Below are positions 23,894-34,951 of a stretch of DNA of 64,000 bases, piece after piece; positions within the stretch are counted from its first letter, which is position 1; each line of letters opens with the position of its first letter. Under the pieces are notes generated by a model, which was not told the DNA's origin, made no database searches, and was given only the letters and a program-made list of their open reading frames with translations. This DNA comes from Cladorrhinum sp. PSN259 (Eukaryota > Ascomycota > Sordariomycetes > Sordariales > Podosporaceae), in NCBI GenBank assembly GCA_033725935.1, contig MU867078.1, forward strand, positions 372,001 through 436,000. Direction: 5' to 3'. The translations under genes were made by a program, and so were the position numbers.

Positions 23894-26656
23894 TCAAGCC
23901 TTTGTCTCCTCCCCCTCCTTAACCTCAACAGGAGCATCAACAATCTCCACGTCCTCCTCGGCCTTCGCCTCCTCCTCAACAGCATCCTTCATCTCCTCAT
24001 CCTCAGCCTTCGCCCCAACGCCTTCACCCTCAACCTCCTCCTTCGCAACCTTCTCCACGCTCTCACCCTCCTTAGCCTCATCCTTCTTCTTCCCGTTGTG
24101 CGTAATCCCCATATTAATAATAGGCGTGGTATCGTTATAAATCCTCAACAACATGGCGCTCCTATCCTCCTTCGGCAACATAAGGTTCAGACTCTGAAAA
24201 GACTTCCACAGCGGCAGCGCCATGGACTCATTAAAGTCCTCGTCGGTAGGATCCTCCGGCTCTACTCTGAGCACACAGCATCCAAGGCCCAAATCTCTGA
24301 CTCTCTCGCCGATTTCGTCCAGCTTCTTGTAGTCATCCCCGGCAATCTTGGGGAACATTTCGATCAGGAGCTTTTTGAGTGTTTCCTTCTTGCGCAGGAC
24401 AACGACGCGGTCCTCCCCGATGTATCCGTGCAAGATGGGCATTCCTTCCGACTGAATACGCCATCTGCACACTTCGGCAGAAGGGGCGTCTTGCTTGACA
24501 AACATTTTTACGCCACCGTGGACGAATTTGACGCCACGGCCTTCGTTCATGGTCAAGATGTCGCGGACTAAGGCGGAGGTGTAGTAGATTGCTTTTGCGG
24601 GCTCGCCCAGTGCGTTGCGGACCATGTAACGGTCTGTAGGGAAGCGAGGATCGATCTTGTAGAACTTGGTTACGTCCTTGATGACTTCGTGGTCGGGGGA
24701 GAGGTACTTGAATGGTTCCTCGTAGGGTCCTTGTTGTCTGACCTTCTTTTCGGGGTCGGCAACTGTTGGGGTGGCAGCGGCGGGAGTGGCGGCCGCTGAG
24801 GCTTCGGTTGATTCGGGGGCAGCAGCAGTTTCCTCAACGGCAGCAGCGGGGGTGTCTTCGACAACGGCGGGGGCAGTCTCCTCCTTGATCTCGGAGACGG
24901 CCTCAGTCTTAACCTCGGGAACGGGCTCAGCAACTGGGGTAAGCTCAGCAACTGAGGTAAGCTCAGCAACAGGAGTAACCTCGTCGGTAGCAGTCTCCTC
25001 CACGGTTCTCTGCTTCTTAACGCTAGAATCGTCGTTCTCGTCATCCTCCTCCTCAAGAGGACGCTTGGCTTGGCCATTGGTCTTAGCCTGAACAGGCTGC
25101 TTGCGGTTCTCTTCGGGCTTGGCTTTGAACTCGGCCTTCTTGTGAAGGGCAGTAATGAAGAAGCCGCCTGTATCCTGCTGGTGAGCATAAACACGCATGC
25201 AGCGCTCGAGAGGAAGGTCGTGGCAGCTGCTGGATTCAGGTCTGGGGAACATGGTCTCGACGAGTCTGCTGGGAGTAACACCGTCCTCGGTGGACTTGGT
25301 GTACTCCTCCACCTCCTCCCAGGAGCTCCAGAACCGGTTGGACTTATCCATGATCTTCCACTTGCGGAGACCGGGCTTGCGCTTGAGAAGAGGGAACTGG
25401 TCGCTGCAGTCGAGAATCTCGACCTTGTCGGGGCCGCCGCACCGCTCAATGGCGGCAGCGACGACGGACTCGTTCTCCACGGGGTTCATGCTGCAAGTAG
25501 AGTAGACAACGCGACCACCGGGCTTGAGCATCTGAAGAGCGCGCACAAGAATACGGACCTGGGTAAGATGGAGACCGAGAGCGCTGCCGGGAACCCAATC
25601 CTTCCAGAGGTTGACGTTCTTGCGGAGGGTGCCGTCTCCGGAGCAGGGTACATCGGCCAGAATGCGATCGAATTTGAGGTAGGCAGGCTTACTGGGGTCC
25701 TCTAGGTTAGGTATTCTGAGGGGAGGGTACATGGTAGCGTCCTGGTTCGTCACAATCATGTTGGGCGAAGACAGACGCTTGAGCTGGTGGATAAGCATGT
25801 GACTGCGCTTGTAGTCGGCATCGTTGGCGATGAGCATGCCCGTGGCTCTGCCTTCATCGCTGGGGTCGGCCTCGAGGCGGGCAGCTTCCTCCTCTTGGGC
25901 GTCCTCGCTCTTAGGGGCGCCGTTCGAGTCGCCAACGAAAGATCGAACCACCTGACGAATGCGGGTCTCCTCACCACGGTGAATCATCTCGAGCAGCTGG
26001 GCGGCCTTGCTGCCAGGGGCGGCGCAGAGATCGAGGACGGTCATGCCGGGTTTGAGGTCCATAAGAAGGGGAGGAATCATGCTAACAACCTCCTGTCTGC
26101 TGATGTTGCCTACGCTGGTCTCCGAGACCAGGAAACGCTGGAAAGCGGCGAAGGGAGGGAACTTTCGGATGACGTTCTTGGGAGTGGTCATCCACCAGGC
26201 GAGGTTGTCGGGATACCAGGGCACTGGGTTCGGGGCTTCGACTTCAACGCCATCGTGGGTGATGCGGGTGATCTCGGGGATATATCTGGTCTGAAGAAGG
26301 CGCTTGACGGTGAGGGCGTGACCCTTTGAGCCACAGAAGCGGAAACTGTTGGGAAGCTCCCTTCTGAGAGCGGTCCAGAACTCGGCCTTCTCTTCCTCGG
26401 GCAGCTGGAGCAGAGTGTTGTAGTACTCCTCGAGCTTCTTGTTCTCCTTGATGACCTCGGGGTAGGTCTGGTAAGGGCGATGTCCGCCGCGGTTGTTGTC
26501 GCGACCACCACGCCCTCCGCGTCCTCCACGACCTCCGCGACCGCCGCCTCTCTTGCCCTGGTGAACGGGAGTTAGCAAAGAAAAAACATTCTCGTCACTC
26601 AATTGGGAGACAATGTATCGACGAAATGGCGCGCATACCCTATTTCCGCGACCCAT
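23894..26656 (-). CDS. NCL1: tRNA (cytosine-5)-methyltransferase Ncl1/Trm4 (NSUN2 type)
   Basis: Two exons, 26656-26639 (18 nt) and 26557-23894, give 893 aa. After MGRGNR comes an RGG box of about 20 residues. The catalytic core has the SAM motif VLDLCAAPGSKAAQ near residue 180, motif IV ADVPCSGDG with C311 and motif VI YSTCSMNP with C361. These are the two cysteines that release and attack the cytosine in this family. Residues about 480-630 are an acidic, Ala/Glu/Val-rich linker with repeated VAELT units, followed by a second conserved region (DPRFPTDRYMVRN, LGCCVLRVEPED) and a highly Glu-rich tail. Known role: m5C at several tRNA positions in the nucleus. The tiny first exon is supported by GTATGC...CAG and the first ATG. 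Confidence 0.95.
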   Translation of the reverse strand: MGRGNRVCAPFRRYIVSQLSDENVFSLLTPVHQGKRGGGRGGRGGRGGRGGRDNNRGGHRPYQTYPEVIKENKKLEEYYNTLLQLPEEEKAEFWTALRRELPNSFRFCGSKGHALTVKRLLQTRYIPEITRITHDGVEVEAPNPVPWYPDNLAWWMTTPKNVIRKFPPFAAFQRFLVSETSVGNISRQEVVSMIPPLLMDLKPGMTVLDLCAAPGSKAAQLLEMIHRGEETRIRQVVRSFVGDSNGAPKSEDAQEEEAARLEADPSDEGRATGMLIANDADYKRSHMLIHQLKRLSSPNMIVTNQDATMYPPLRIPNLEDPSKPAYLKFDRILADVPCSGDGTLRKNVNLWKDWVPGSALGLHLTQVRILVRALQMLKPGGRVVYSTCSMNPVENESVVAAAIERCGGPDKVEILDCSDQFPLLKRKPGLRKWKIMDKSNRFWSSWEEVEEYTKSTEDGVTPSRLVETMFPRPESSSCHDLPLERCMRVYAHQQDTGGFFITALHKKAEFKAKPEENRKQPVQAKTNGQAKRPLEEEDDENDDSSVKKQRTVEETATDEVTPVAELTSVAELTPVAEPVPEVKTEAVSEIKEETAPAVVEDTPAAAVEETAAAPESTEASAAATPAAATPTVADPEKKVRQQGPYEEPFKYLSPDHEVIKDVTKFYKIDPRFPTDRYMVRNALGEPAKAIYYTSALVRDILTMNEGRGVKFVHGGVKMFVKQDAPSAEVCRWRIQSEGMPILHGYIGEDRVVVLRKKETLKKLLIEMFPKIAGDDYKKLDEIGERVRDLGLGCCVLRVEPEDPTDEDFNESMALPLWKSFQSLNLMLPKEDRSAMLLRIYNDTTPIINMGITHNGKKKDEAKEGESVEKVAKEEVEGEGVGAKAEDEEMKDAVEEEAKAEEDVEIVDAPVEVKEGEETKA

Positions 26657-27197
26657 ATTCTCTTTGTCGCAAAGCAAGTGTGAATAGTTGCAATGCGCTC
26701 TCCAATCGCAATCAATTGGATGCTGGCTAACGGTGGAGGAAAGAAAAAAATAAATCCCACCAAAATGTCTGGGAAAGCTGCAAGTGATGTGGGGGCGGGG
26801 AAGCTATCTAATCTGAATTCTCCACCTCGACCCATAGACGAAACTGAGTGTCACTGCGCAGGGGTCCATTCTAGCGTACAAAAAAAAGCGTCTTTTCGTT
26901 TCATTAATATTTATTCATACATGTATGTATATACACACTGTTGTGCACAACATGCAGTCTCGATTCCATCTCAACGAGACAGACATTCTTCATCCTGTCT
27001 CTAATACCTACTGCTCGGCCGAGAGTAGGATTGCCAGTTGGATCAATGAGTCTCTGCGAGACGCAACACTGGACCAACCCATGGCAAGGACAGGCCGGGG
27101 TCGCTGGTCAGGATGTCGCCTCCCAGCTCTCTCGCAGGCTACGGCACGAATATATCGCAGAGTCCGATCGATCAACAGTCGTCACACAACGATGTTT
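26657..27197. other. Intergenic: NCL1 promoter and MTG2 3' flank
   Basis: No gene supported; A-rich around 26880. Confidence 0.6.
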
Positions 27198-28901
27198 TCA
27201 ACCATCGAGCAACCCCACGGTCCAATGGACAACCCTGTCAATGCCATGCTTGTTGATGGCACTGACCGGAATCACTGTGCAATCTTTCGTCCAAGCATCC
27301 TCAACACCGCTTGGATGAGACTCGTCCCCTCGTGTAATAGCAGCGAGATATTCCCTTAGCTCCTCAAAGTTGGCCTGCGTCCCTGGAAGATCGCACTTGG
27401 TGGCCACCACGAACCAGGGCTTGCCAGCAATGTGAAGGCCTCCCGTAATTCCAGCTTCTTGGATGATTTGCTTGGTCGTCCAGAAATTGCTGTCAGCATT
27501 ATCCTCTCCTAGCCCTGCGCTCCAGTCGATTTGAGCCTCGCGCTTGCGCTGTTGCTCCTCCTCCTCGCGCATTTGCGCATACAGCCCAACTTCCATCCAC
27601 AGTGCCTTGAGCGCTTTAACCGCATTACCGTTGCTTAAGTCAATCACAAAGGCAAGCACGCCGGCTCTCTCGACATGACGGAGGAAAGCAATGCCCAGAC
27701 CCCTGTCGAGGTGAGCACCCTCGATCAGGCCGGGAATGTCGGCGATTGTGAATCGGGTACGCTGTTGGCGTTCAGGCTCTGGCAGTTGGACAGCCCAAGG
27801 GTTATCTGAGACGTGCTCTACCTGCCGGTAGCTTCTTACCAACGGCCGACCCTTGTTATTGTCGAGGACAACGGTTCCGATATTTGGTTGCAGGGTCGTG
27901 AACTCCCAGTGACCTACTCGAGCGCGGCTATTGCTGATGGCGCGTAGTAGTGTGCTCTTACCTGCATTTGGCAATCCAACCAGACCAACGTCTGCTAAGA
28001 GTTTCAACTCCATCTCGATGTCCACTGAGATGGCCTGCTCGCCTCTGGTAGCGAACATGGGCTTGGGCCGTTCTCTGGATGCGAAATGAGGATTGCCCAG
28101 CCCACCGAGTGCTCCTGCTGCGAGGAGAATCGGGCGCGGTGTTGCCCTGGAGAGATCCAGATATAGGGGCGCCTTGGGTTGTCTGAGTAGACGCTCGCGA
28201 TTTGGAAGGGGAGGCAGAGATATCCTCTTGGCCTCCGAGCTCGATATTCCAGGATAGAGAATCCATTTCGCTCTGTCTGGATCTTCGATTGGCTCTCCAT
28301 CCTCACCCATCTCTGCCGGAATTAGCTTCTGTTGCTTCTTTTTGCGCATATATCGGTGGGTGGCAATCATTTCGTTTTCCGCCTCCGGATCATTGCGTCC
28401 CAGTTCTCTAACAACAGTGCCGACGGGAACTGTGATGAGGACATCGTCTCCCCGTTGACCACCCTTGGAACTGCCCTGTCCAGTTTTACCCTTCCCGGCG
28501 CGAATGAATTTCCTCCGCGCAAGCTTGTGTAATGAGGTCTCTCCGTGAACAGCCTGGATGTATATGCTTCCACCGTGTCCTCCATCGCCGCCGTTCGGAG
28601 GACCATCGTCCATATATGCCTCGCGCAAGAATGAGATACATCCGTGACCGCCAGCTCCAGCATAAAGACTTAGTTTGGCCTTGTCGGCAAAATTTGGCAT
28701 GGAATAGTCATCGGGAGATGGGTTCAGGTGGTGACGGTGGCTCGTCGCGGGGTCGCTTGGTGCTGGCGCATCAGTGCTGCTGCATCGTTTTCCACTGACG
28801 ACCAAGCTGGTACGGGCTATCTGGGCGCCATTGGTGTTAAATAACGACGGATATAAGAAGGGTAGATACACCCGAGGTCCTCGAGAGCACCGACATGCCA
28901 T
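27198..28901 (-). CDS. MTG2: Mitochondrial Obg-family GTPase Mtg2
   Basis: Single exon of 567 aa from the first in-frame ATG (MACRCSRGPRVYLPFLYP), a basic, hydroxylated N-terminus fitting mitochondrial import. An Obg fold follows: FADKAKLSLYAGAGGHGCIS, GGDGGHGGSIYI and GKTGQGSSKGGQRGDD are the Gly-rich loops, with an insertion holding MRKKKQQK. The G domain begins near residue 305: G1 GLPNAGKSTLL, G3 DIPGLIEGAH, and G4 appears as ATKCD rather than NKxD. Known role: assembly of the large mitoribosomal subunit at the inner membrane. Reading could extend upstream without an ATG; that extension is not used. Divergent from the Cys-motif gene. Confidence 0.93.
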   Translation of the reverse strand: MACRCSRGPRVYLPFLYPSLFNTNGAQIARTSLVVSGKRCSSTDAPAPSDPATSHRHHLNPSPDDYSMPNFADKAKLSLYAGAGGHGCISFLREAYMDDGPPNGGDGGHGGSIYIQAVHGETSLHKLARRKFIRAGKGKTGQGSSKGGQRGDDVLITVPVGTVVRELGRNDPEAENEMIATHRYMRKKKQQKLIPAEMGEDGEPIEDPDRAKWILYPGISSSEAKRISLPPLPNRERLLRQPKAPLYLDLSRATPRPILLAAGALGGLGNPHFASRERPKPMFATRGEQAISVDIEMELKLLADVGLVGLPNAGKSTLLRAISNSRARVGHWEFTTLQPNIGTVVLDNNKGRPLVRSYRQVEHVSDNPWAVQLPEPERQQRTRFTIADIPGLIEGAHLDRGLGIAFLRHVERAGVLAFVIDLSNGNAVKALKALWMEVGLYAQMREEEEQQRKREAQIDWSAGLGEDNADSNFWTTKQIIQEAGITGGLHIAGKPWFVVATKCDLPGTQANFEELREYLAAITRGDESHPSGVEDAWTKDCTVIPVSAINKHGIDRVVHWTVGLLDG

Positions 28902-30755
28902 TTCGGGCGATGTGGTGGGCAATTTGGCCGTTGGGCAGGTTGTCGCTTCCCTTGAGTTCAAGATAATTTTGAACAGGGGTCTTGCGATAAGATAAAAATC
29001 GGTTCTGCGCAAGCGCGCTATGGCCACTGCGCGGTGTGGGGTAGAGAACGGTCATCCCTGTCGATCTCGGCTTGATGGAGGGATCAGGCCTTTTGTCACT
29101 TTCTGTGCCCCGTGCCCAACAAATTCATCCGATCCAGCCGTTCGTCCCTTCTCAAACCGGACGACACTCGAACGTGGGGAAGGGGCATGGCAGAAAAACA
29201 TCCAATGCCAGGGCCTGCGCAATTCGAGACATGAGAATTGCCAATTTGAGCTTTTCTCGATTCTTTAGAGTTCCAATTCTTCCAAGGGAGGCAAACTGTC
29301 TTGGCTTTTGCGCAGATTCGCCTGAAAAATGTCTCGCGTTGGGGTGGTCCCCGCGTGACGCTGGCTGGCTCGCTGTGTAATTTGCAGTTCCCCGGCTGCA
29401 TCAATCATTGCATGAAGACTGCATCTGGTGCATCTGCAGCATCATGGAGGAGCGAGCCAACATGCGGTCAGCATCCGAGACGAAACCTGAATGGCTCTCT
29501 TCCCCCTCACTCCCCCCGCCCCTCCCTGGTCTCTTCTTCCAGCCTCTTCCTTCATTGGTGATTGGGGCTCGAGGACCCCCAATTCGATTCAAGCAGAGCA
29601 CAAACCGTGGAATCTAGGTGGATGGATGCACACGGGCACAAACGGAACACAGCGGTTATATTTTTTCCACTGTCAAATTTTATTTTATTGTTTTTTCTGT
29701 GTCAGTGACATTCTCGTGATCTCCTGACGCTTCACCCTCCTCGATATTGCTCCGTCTCGTTCCCCTCCTCCCCTCTCTCGTCGCTCTCAGCCTCTTGTGA
29801 GGGTATCCACTACCTCCTCTTTTCTCTCTTGCTTCCCCTCACTTTCACGAGTGGCTACTACTTGCAGTGCTACCTTGCCTCTGTCTATCCATAATCCACC
29901 TCGTCCCCGTGGACCTCTCATCCGCTCGTCCTCCTGCTCCTCTTCCTCTTTCGCCGCATTCTCGTAGCGTAGCAAGGGAAATTTGGAACGAACATCCTGA
30001 CGGACGACCCGGCAGAGCCCTCGTCGTTAATTGGGCCACCAGCATCAACTGGAACCCCCCGCCTCCGGATCAGCGCGTCTCGGGACTGGTTGGACTGGCA
30101 TTGGGCATCTGCAAGACCTGCAGACCAATGCTGCCAAAGGCCTGCATTCGAGCCACGACACACAGATTCCAGACTAAACGTGGTTAAGCCCGCCTTGGTT
30201 TGAGTGGGAAGCAACCCGAGCGAGCCACCCTTCGCACCCTTTGCCCAACTCCATCAGCCAAAGAACAGCCAGAGCCTGCGAGAAACGTGGTTGTGCTTCT
30301 CCCTTCTCTTTCCTCCTGCCTCTCTCACACCACAACGGCGTCGACAACGGACTGCCGGTTCACTTGGTAGACAGACGGACACGCATCGCACCAACTACGT
30401 CCTGCAGCAAGCAAGCAGCAAGCAGCACCAGCAGAAGCAAGCATCTCCAAACCGTTGTTACGTGCTCTCTCACTCCATCGTCTAGGTCAGTTCATTCGTC
30501 CCCTCTCTCCCTCTACCTTAACTCATCGCTGCCCATCCCATTCATCTACATCGTGCTGCGTGGTCCTTATCTTCTGGACCATTGTCTCCTCCTCTTCCTC
30601 CTCCTCCTCCCCTACTCTCACGTTCCTCATATCATATACATTCATCCCTTTTATTCTGGGCAGGACCCGAAAAGCACGCACTGTCATGACCAAGATCATG
30701 ATACTGTACTTTTATCTCTATTCACCTTGAACCTCCTTTTCGAGGTGTTGCCCAC
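28902..30755. promoter_or_regulatory. Divergent promoter and long leader
   Basis: 1.85 kb between MTG2 and the Cys-motif gene. From about 29,740 to 30,750 it is strongly pyrimidine-rich, as in long fungal 5' leaders, with AGC/AAGC repeats near 30405-30445 and an upstream ORF noted separately. Confidence 0.5.
30686..30730 (+). promoter_or_regulatory. Upstream ORF of 14 codons
   Basis: ATG at 30686 opens MTKIMILYFYLYSP and stops at 30728-30730, 25 nt before the main ATG at 30756. It may tune translation if the transcript starts further upstream. Confidence 0.5.
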
Positions 30756-31659
30756 ATGAACACAACAATCATGCACCCAAACGCTCCTGAAGCACAGGCA
30801 CTAAACATGTACTCCAGAGACTACAACAAATCCAACCGCAAAGGGGTCATCAGGATGGATCCGGACTGCGCCATATGCCATGCTCCGGCCTCTATGGCCT
30901 GCGAGTGCGAGGCAAAGGGTCTCGAGGTGGCCGTCCGGCAAGCCGAGGCCAGGATGATGCAGTCGATATACAATGATATTCGGTAAGTCTTTTACCCCTC
31001 CGTGACCCGAACCCCTCAAAGGCTCGGCGGTCCACATTATCACGATGCTAACCTCTTTTTATAGTTCATGGGTCCGAGCACATGCTCAGGACTACATCCT
31101 CGAGTACTTTCGACTGTTGACAGAGCGACGCAAGACAGCCCACGCTCAACACCTGGATCGGATCACAGCTCATGCTTACCATTACTATCACGCACAACCG
31201 CATCCTAACGAAATCTCGGCAGCTCAGGCACAGCTGAAGCGAGGCATCGACGAGGACTGGCAAGCATCAGTACAACGCTACCCGGAAGTGCTCGAGTATT
31301 TCTACAGCTTGGTTGAACTGACTCTACCCGACGACAACGAGCCTGCCGTCAAGGACCCGCCTCTCAGTGCCCTCCAAGGATCGCGCAAAGCAGCGAGACG
31401 CGCCAACGGCCCTGGCACAGCAGTCAGTGGACCCAGCCTCGCTGCTCCTCATGAGAGAGAAGCCTTGCCTCCCATGCCTCCGATGCAGATGCCTCCATTG
31501 GCTTTGCCTCGTCGTACACCTCCACCACTCGAGCCATTGCGCGAGAGAAGGACTCCTGCGCCTCGCGACAGACGGCAATCGTTTGTTGAGGGCAGAAGGC
31601 CGCCTCCACCCCCTCCACCTCAGGCCTCGTACTTCCCGCCACACCATCATGGGTACTAA
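30756..31659 (+). CDS. Conserved-looking fungal protein with Cys4 motif, function unknown
   Basis: Two exons, 30756-30982 and 31065-31659, give 273 aa. Residues 36-53 contain a compact Cys motif (CAICHAPASMACECEAKG; C-x2-C-x7-C-x-C) that could bind one zinc. A helical, aromatic segment follows (WVRAHAQDYILEYFRLLTERR, HAYHYYHAQPHPNEI) and then IDEDWQASVQRYPEVLEYFY. The last third is Pro/Arg-rich and disordered, with proline stretches and a HHHGY end. The intron (GTAAGT, branch GCTAAC, acceptor ATAG) joins the two helical parts in frame. The protein has the look of a well-conserved fungal family, but I cannot assign a function. Alternative start: the ATG of MDPDCAIC. Confidence 0.8.
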
Positions 31660-34033
31660 GAAATACATTCTTTGATGATACCCAGCCCTTTGGTGTGGCT
31701 TTATGTGGTGGAAACGTCACAGGGATGAACAACGGTGTTTACAAACCTGTTCTCAAACTCAACTCACTCTTTCCTCCACACCGCTTCATTGTTTCATGAC
31801 GCCAATTGAGAGATACCACAAGAGCACCATAATTTGTTTATCGAACACGGCAAAAAAACGACATTTTTGCATAGCCTTGGCTGCAATTTTCTGGATTAGC
31901 ATTTTCATTTGTCCGATTTCTTTTTGGATTTTTTTGGGGGGAAGGGGTTCGTGATGATTGGGGGTCGTTTGAGCGAGGTAGTATTTCACGGAACCGGACG
32001 GAGAGCTTCTTTCTTATTTTGGGAAACGGATTTTCGGGATGGGATTGGATTTTTGGATATTTCAGTTTTTTCTCAGCTTGACGACACCAAGGTGGGCGTT
32101 GGTGGCTTTATTGTGCTTTTTGTTTGTTGGTTGCTAGTGGCAGCAGCACTTAATCTGCGTGGCAAATTCTCTTGAAGTTTCATTTTCGAAAAGGGAATTT
32201 GGCATGGCTGCTGTTGGTACTGTTGAATAAGATGATATGACGGATGGAGAAAGGAGGCACTAGTCGACACATCACAGATTGTTATTTCTAAAAACAGAGG
32301 AAGAAGGGGATGGGGAAGGAATAGTCGATACCACTTTTGAGGCACTTGGGTTTCTTTGAGTATATCTTGGGAAGATGACACGCACGCCACTTTTGACTTA
32401 CTGCAATGGATCATAACGTTTCGATGACGGCCGGCAACAAGGAGGGAAATGAAAGATCATCTTGCATCTTGGCGGACGCAGAATGTTCACACAAGATGGA
32501 ATGATATGATTTCGGAGTTCTACTTATCACGCTGGAACTCTGGCTTTCCCTCCGGCTTTCTTAGTCATGATGAAGATACATTATGTACATACATATACAA
32601 ACAAACATTGAGAATATCTGATCATGGTTCTCTTGACATGGTTTGAAGCAAAGTGAACTCGTTTTCTCATGACAAATTGCGCAATAGCAGTAATAGCAAG
32701 GCACTGGCTTCGAACTGGAGGCACACAAGACCACAAGTCAGAAATTCGGAGCATCTATGGGCTAGCGAGCTGTGACGCGCTGACAAACATGTCGACAGAA
32801 GTTATTGGAAAGATATGAATTGAACTATCAACTCGTTCAGCTCAAGTAAACGCACAATCACCGATTACGAGTCTTTTGCCCCGTCCTCGTCCACCAGCTC
32901 TGCCCAACCTTCTGAAAATGCTCACACGCAGGTAGCCAACAAGGACTTTATGAAACATTGGCAGTTGAAAACCACAAGTAAATCAGCAATTTCAGGTCCA
33001 TAGATGCGAGAACAGCAAATATCAAGTACTGCAAGTGAGCGAAAAGAGAGTGGGTTGTGGGCCTCAGTCATGGGATTGATACCCGAATCCAACCCGGGGA
33101 GCGGCTTTGCTACCTACTCTCCCACACACACGGACGGGTTCTTTTATTCTATCCCTTATCCCAGACATGCCTACCCGGCCCCGTTCCGAAACTTGAGAGT
33201 AAAATGATAAGAAAGAACTCCGTCCCGGCCTCCGAGCCCGAATCAGCTTTCTTTCTCCCCCCTGCCCCCCCCGGACTCCTGCACCCAGAGCCCGATCATC
33301 AGAACGAGGAGTCGCTTGAACACATTTGGAATGGCGTGAGAGATCCCCCACAACCGGTAGAGCCCAATGTTACCATATTGTGTGTTTTTCAGCTGCAACA
33401 GCCGAGCGACTGATTACTCTGAAAGGCGCATGAAAGACAAATGACTTGCATGAAATGATATCCACTTGATATGTGTTGTCTCGAGTTAAATAACTGGGGG
33501 GGGGGGAGGTTTTGTTTTGTTTACTCTTTTGGTTATTCCGCATCTGGGCAATACGTTTTGATAGGCTGTGTTCTTTTATTACTGTTTTTCCACATCCCCT
33601 GGCTGGAACTTTTTTACATCACAACCATGTAGTCTAGTCTAAACGCTCTCTCTGTTCGTATCTATATGCTCAAGGGTCTAGAACGGGGAGTATGTATGTA
33701 CGTATGTACAAGGGTGGTTTGGAATATTCATTGCGGGGGAAGAGTAGATAAATACACTCCCCTTGATATCTCTTGCGGTACCCCTTCTGTTACGCCTGGG
33801 TGTGTATGTCTTGAATAAGTGGTCCTACTACTGTCTGATAGGGGCAAGAGCTATCAGAGCCTCACGAAGCACTGTCTGAACAAAATCTTGGGTCATAAGA
33901 CCATTCTTGCAGAGCAGGCACCCTCCCCACAGTCTACCAGTGGTCGTTGTGAGGTAACTCTTGACGACCAGTCACTGGATCCACAGGAAAAGAGACAACG
34001 ACATGTATAGTTTCAATGGTAAACAAACCCCTA

Positions 34034-34065
34034 TTAGCCCCCTATTGCTGCCATTAGCCCCCTAA
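34034..34065. repeat. Imperfect tandem repeat, 20-bp unit
   Basis: The 12-mer ATTAGCCCCCTA occurs at 34034-34045 and 34054-34065, spaced by a 20-bp period. Its core ATTAGCCCC recurs at 34251. Confidence 0.8.
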
Positions 34066-34221
34066 AGCCTACAATATACTAGCATACAAAGTAAATATCT
34101 ACAAACGTCCCCTGACGGAGTCAAGAAGTATGCCTGGCAGAAACTCGGACAGAGCGTTCCTATTTAGATAACACACGAACGAAGTCGGAAGAAATGGCAG
34201 ACAAAAGGCTGCCACGTCCAG

Positions 34222-34268
34222 GTGGCCGTCAATTGGCCCCGTGGCAGTCAATTAGCCCCGCGGCCGTC
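34222..34268. repeat. Tandem repeat, 19-bp unit, about 2.5 copies
   Basis: Copies GTGGCCGTCAATTGGCCCC and GTGGCAGTCAATTAGCCCC sit side by side, followed by a partial GCGGCCGTC. Confidence 0.88.
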
Positions 34269-34734
34269 TTTGTGGGTGGTGAAGGCTGTCTTGGACAAGA
34301 TAATTGACAGCTTGAACAGTGGCCTATCGACAATAGTTCCCAAGTCAACCTTTAGGACTTTGATCGTAGATAGGTGGTTCGGCTGTATGACCCGCTCATC
34401 CAGTCGTAGGGTCTGAACACCCGAGCTCGGCCCTTTTTATTCTGCTAGACGCCATGGCAGTATTTTTAAGATACTTTCAACTATCCCTTTTTCTGCCTGC
34501 TGTTTAGTCTTGCTCTACGCTCACCGTTGTCCGGTTTTTTTTGGTTTTTTTTTTTTGCTGCTTTATTCCTTCAAGAACTTGACCAGACATCAACGCCCTC
34601 AAAATAGTGTCACCACCTTACTTCTTGTTACCCGCCTTGCTCGAGAGAAACCAGATAAACACCTGGCGCAAAGTCACCTCCTTGGAAACCACAGTCATTC
34701 CTTATACGTATATAAATAACCGTATAATACCCTT

Positions 34735-34757
34735 CCCTTCTTATCTAGGAAGAAGGG
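34735..34757. repeat. Hairpin, 8-bp perfect stem, 7-nt loop
   Basis: CCCTTCTT and AAGAAGGG flank ATCTAGG. Confidence 0.85.
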
Positions 34758-34890
34758 CAGGCGAGTAAAGAGGGACAATTGTAATTCAACAACCATTTTC
34801 TTCTATACACTCTTTTTTTTTCAAGTTGTCTTTTTGTGTTTGTCTATCTGATCAGAAGAAATGGCTTGTGAGCTTTTTGTTTTGTTGAAT

Positions 34891-34905
34891 GCCTTAGAGT
34901 AAGGC
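34891..34905. repeat. Hairpin, 6-bp perfect stem, 3-nt loop
   Basis: GCCTTA-GAG-TAAGGC followed directly by a T-rich run on the plus strand. Confidence 0.75.
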
Positions 34906-34928
34906 TTTTCTTTCTTTTTTGTTTTCTA

Positions 34929-34951
34929 GGAAGCCTTTGAAGTAGGCTTCC
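34929..34951. repeat. Hairpin, 8-bp perfect stem, 7-nt loop
   Basis: GGAAGCCT and AGGCTTCC flank TTGAAGT, followed by a T-rich run. Confidence 0.85.

Noticed and set aside
24098..26329. Long plus-strand frames (up to 211 codons) opposite NCL1
   Set aside because: They mirror the codon bias of NCL1, lack any domain and have no splice or start support; antisense shadows.
30241..30759. 172-codon frame overlapping the start of the Cys-motif gene by ATGA
   Set aside because: It has no ATG of its own; only the short ATG-initiated uORF at 30686 is kept.
33004..33413. Short plus frames near 33 kb as a small gene
   Set aside because: Two overlapping frames of about 67 and 118 codons with no motif and no plausible splice partner.
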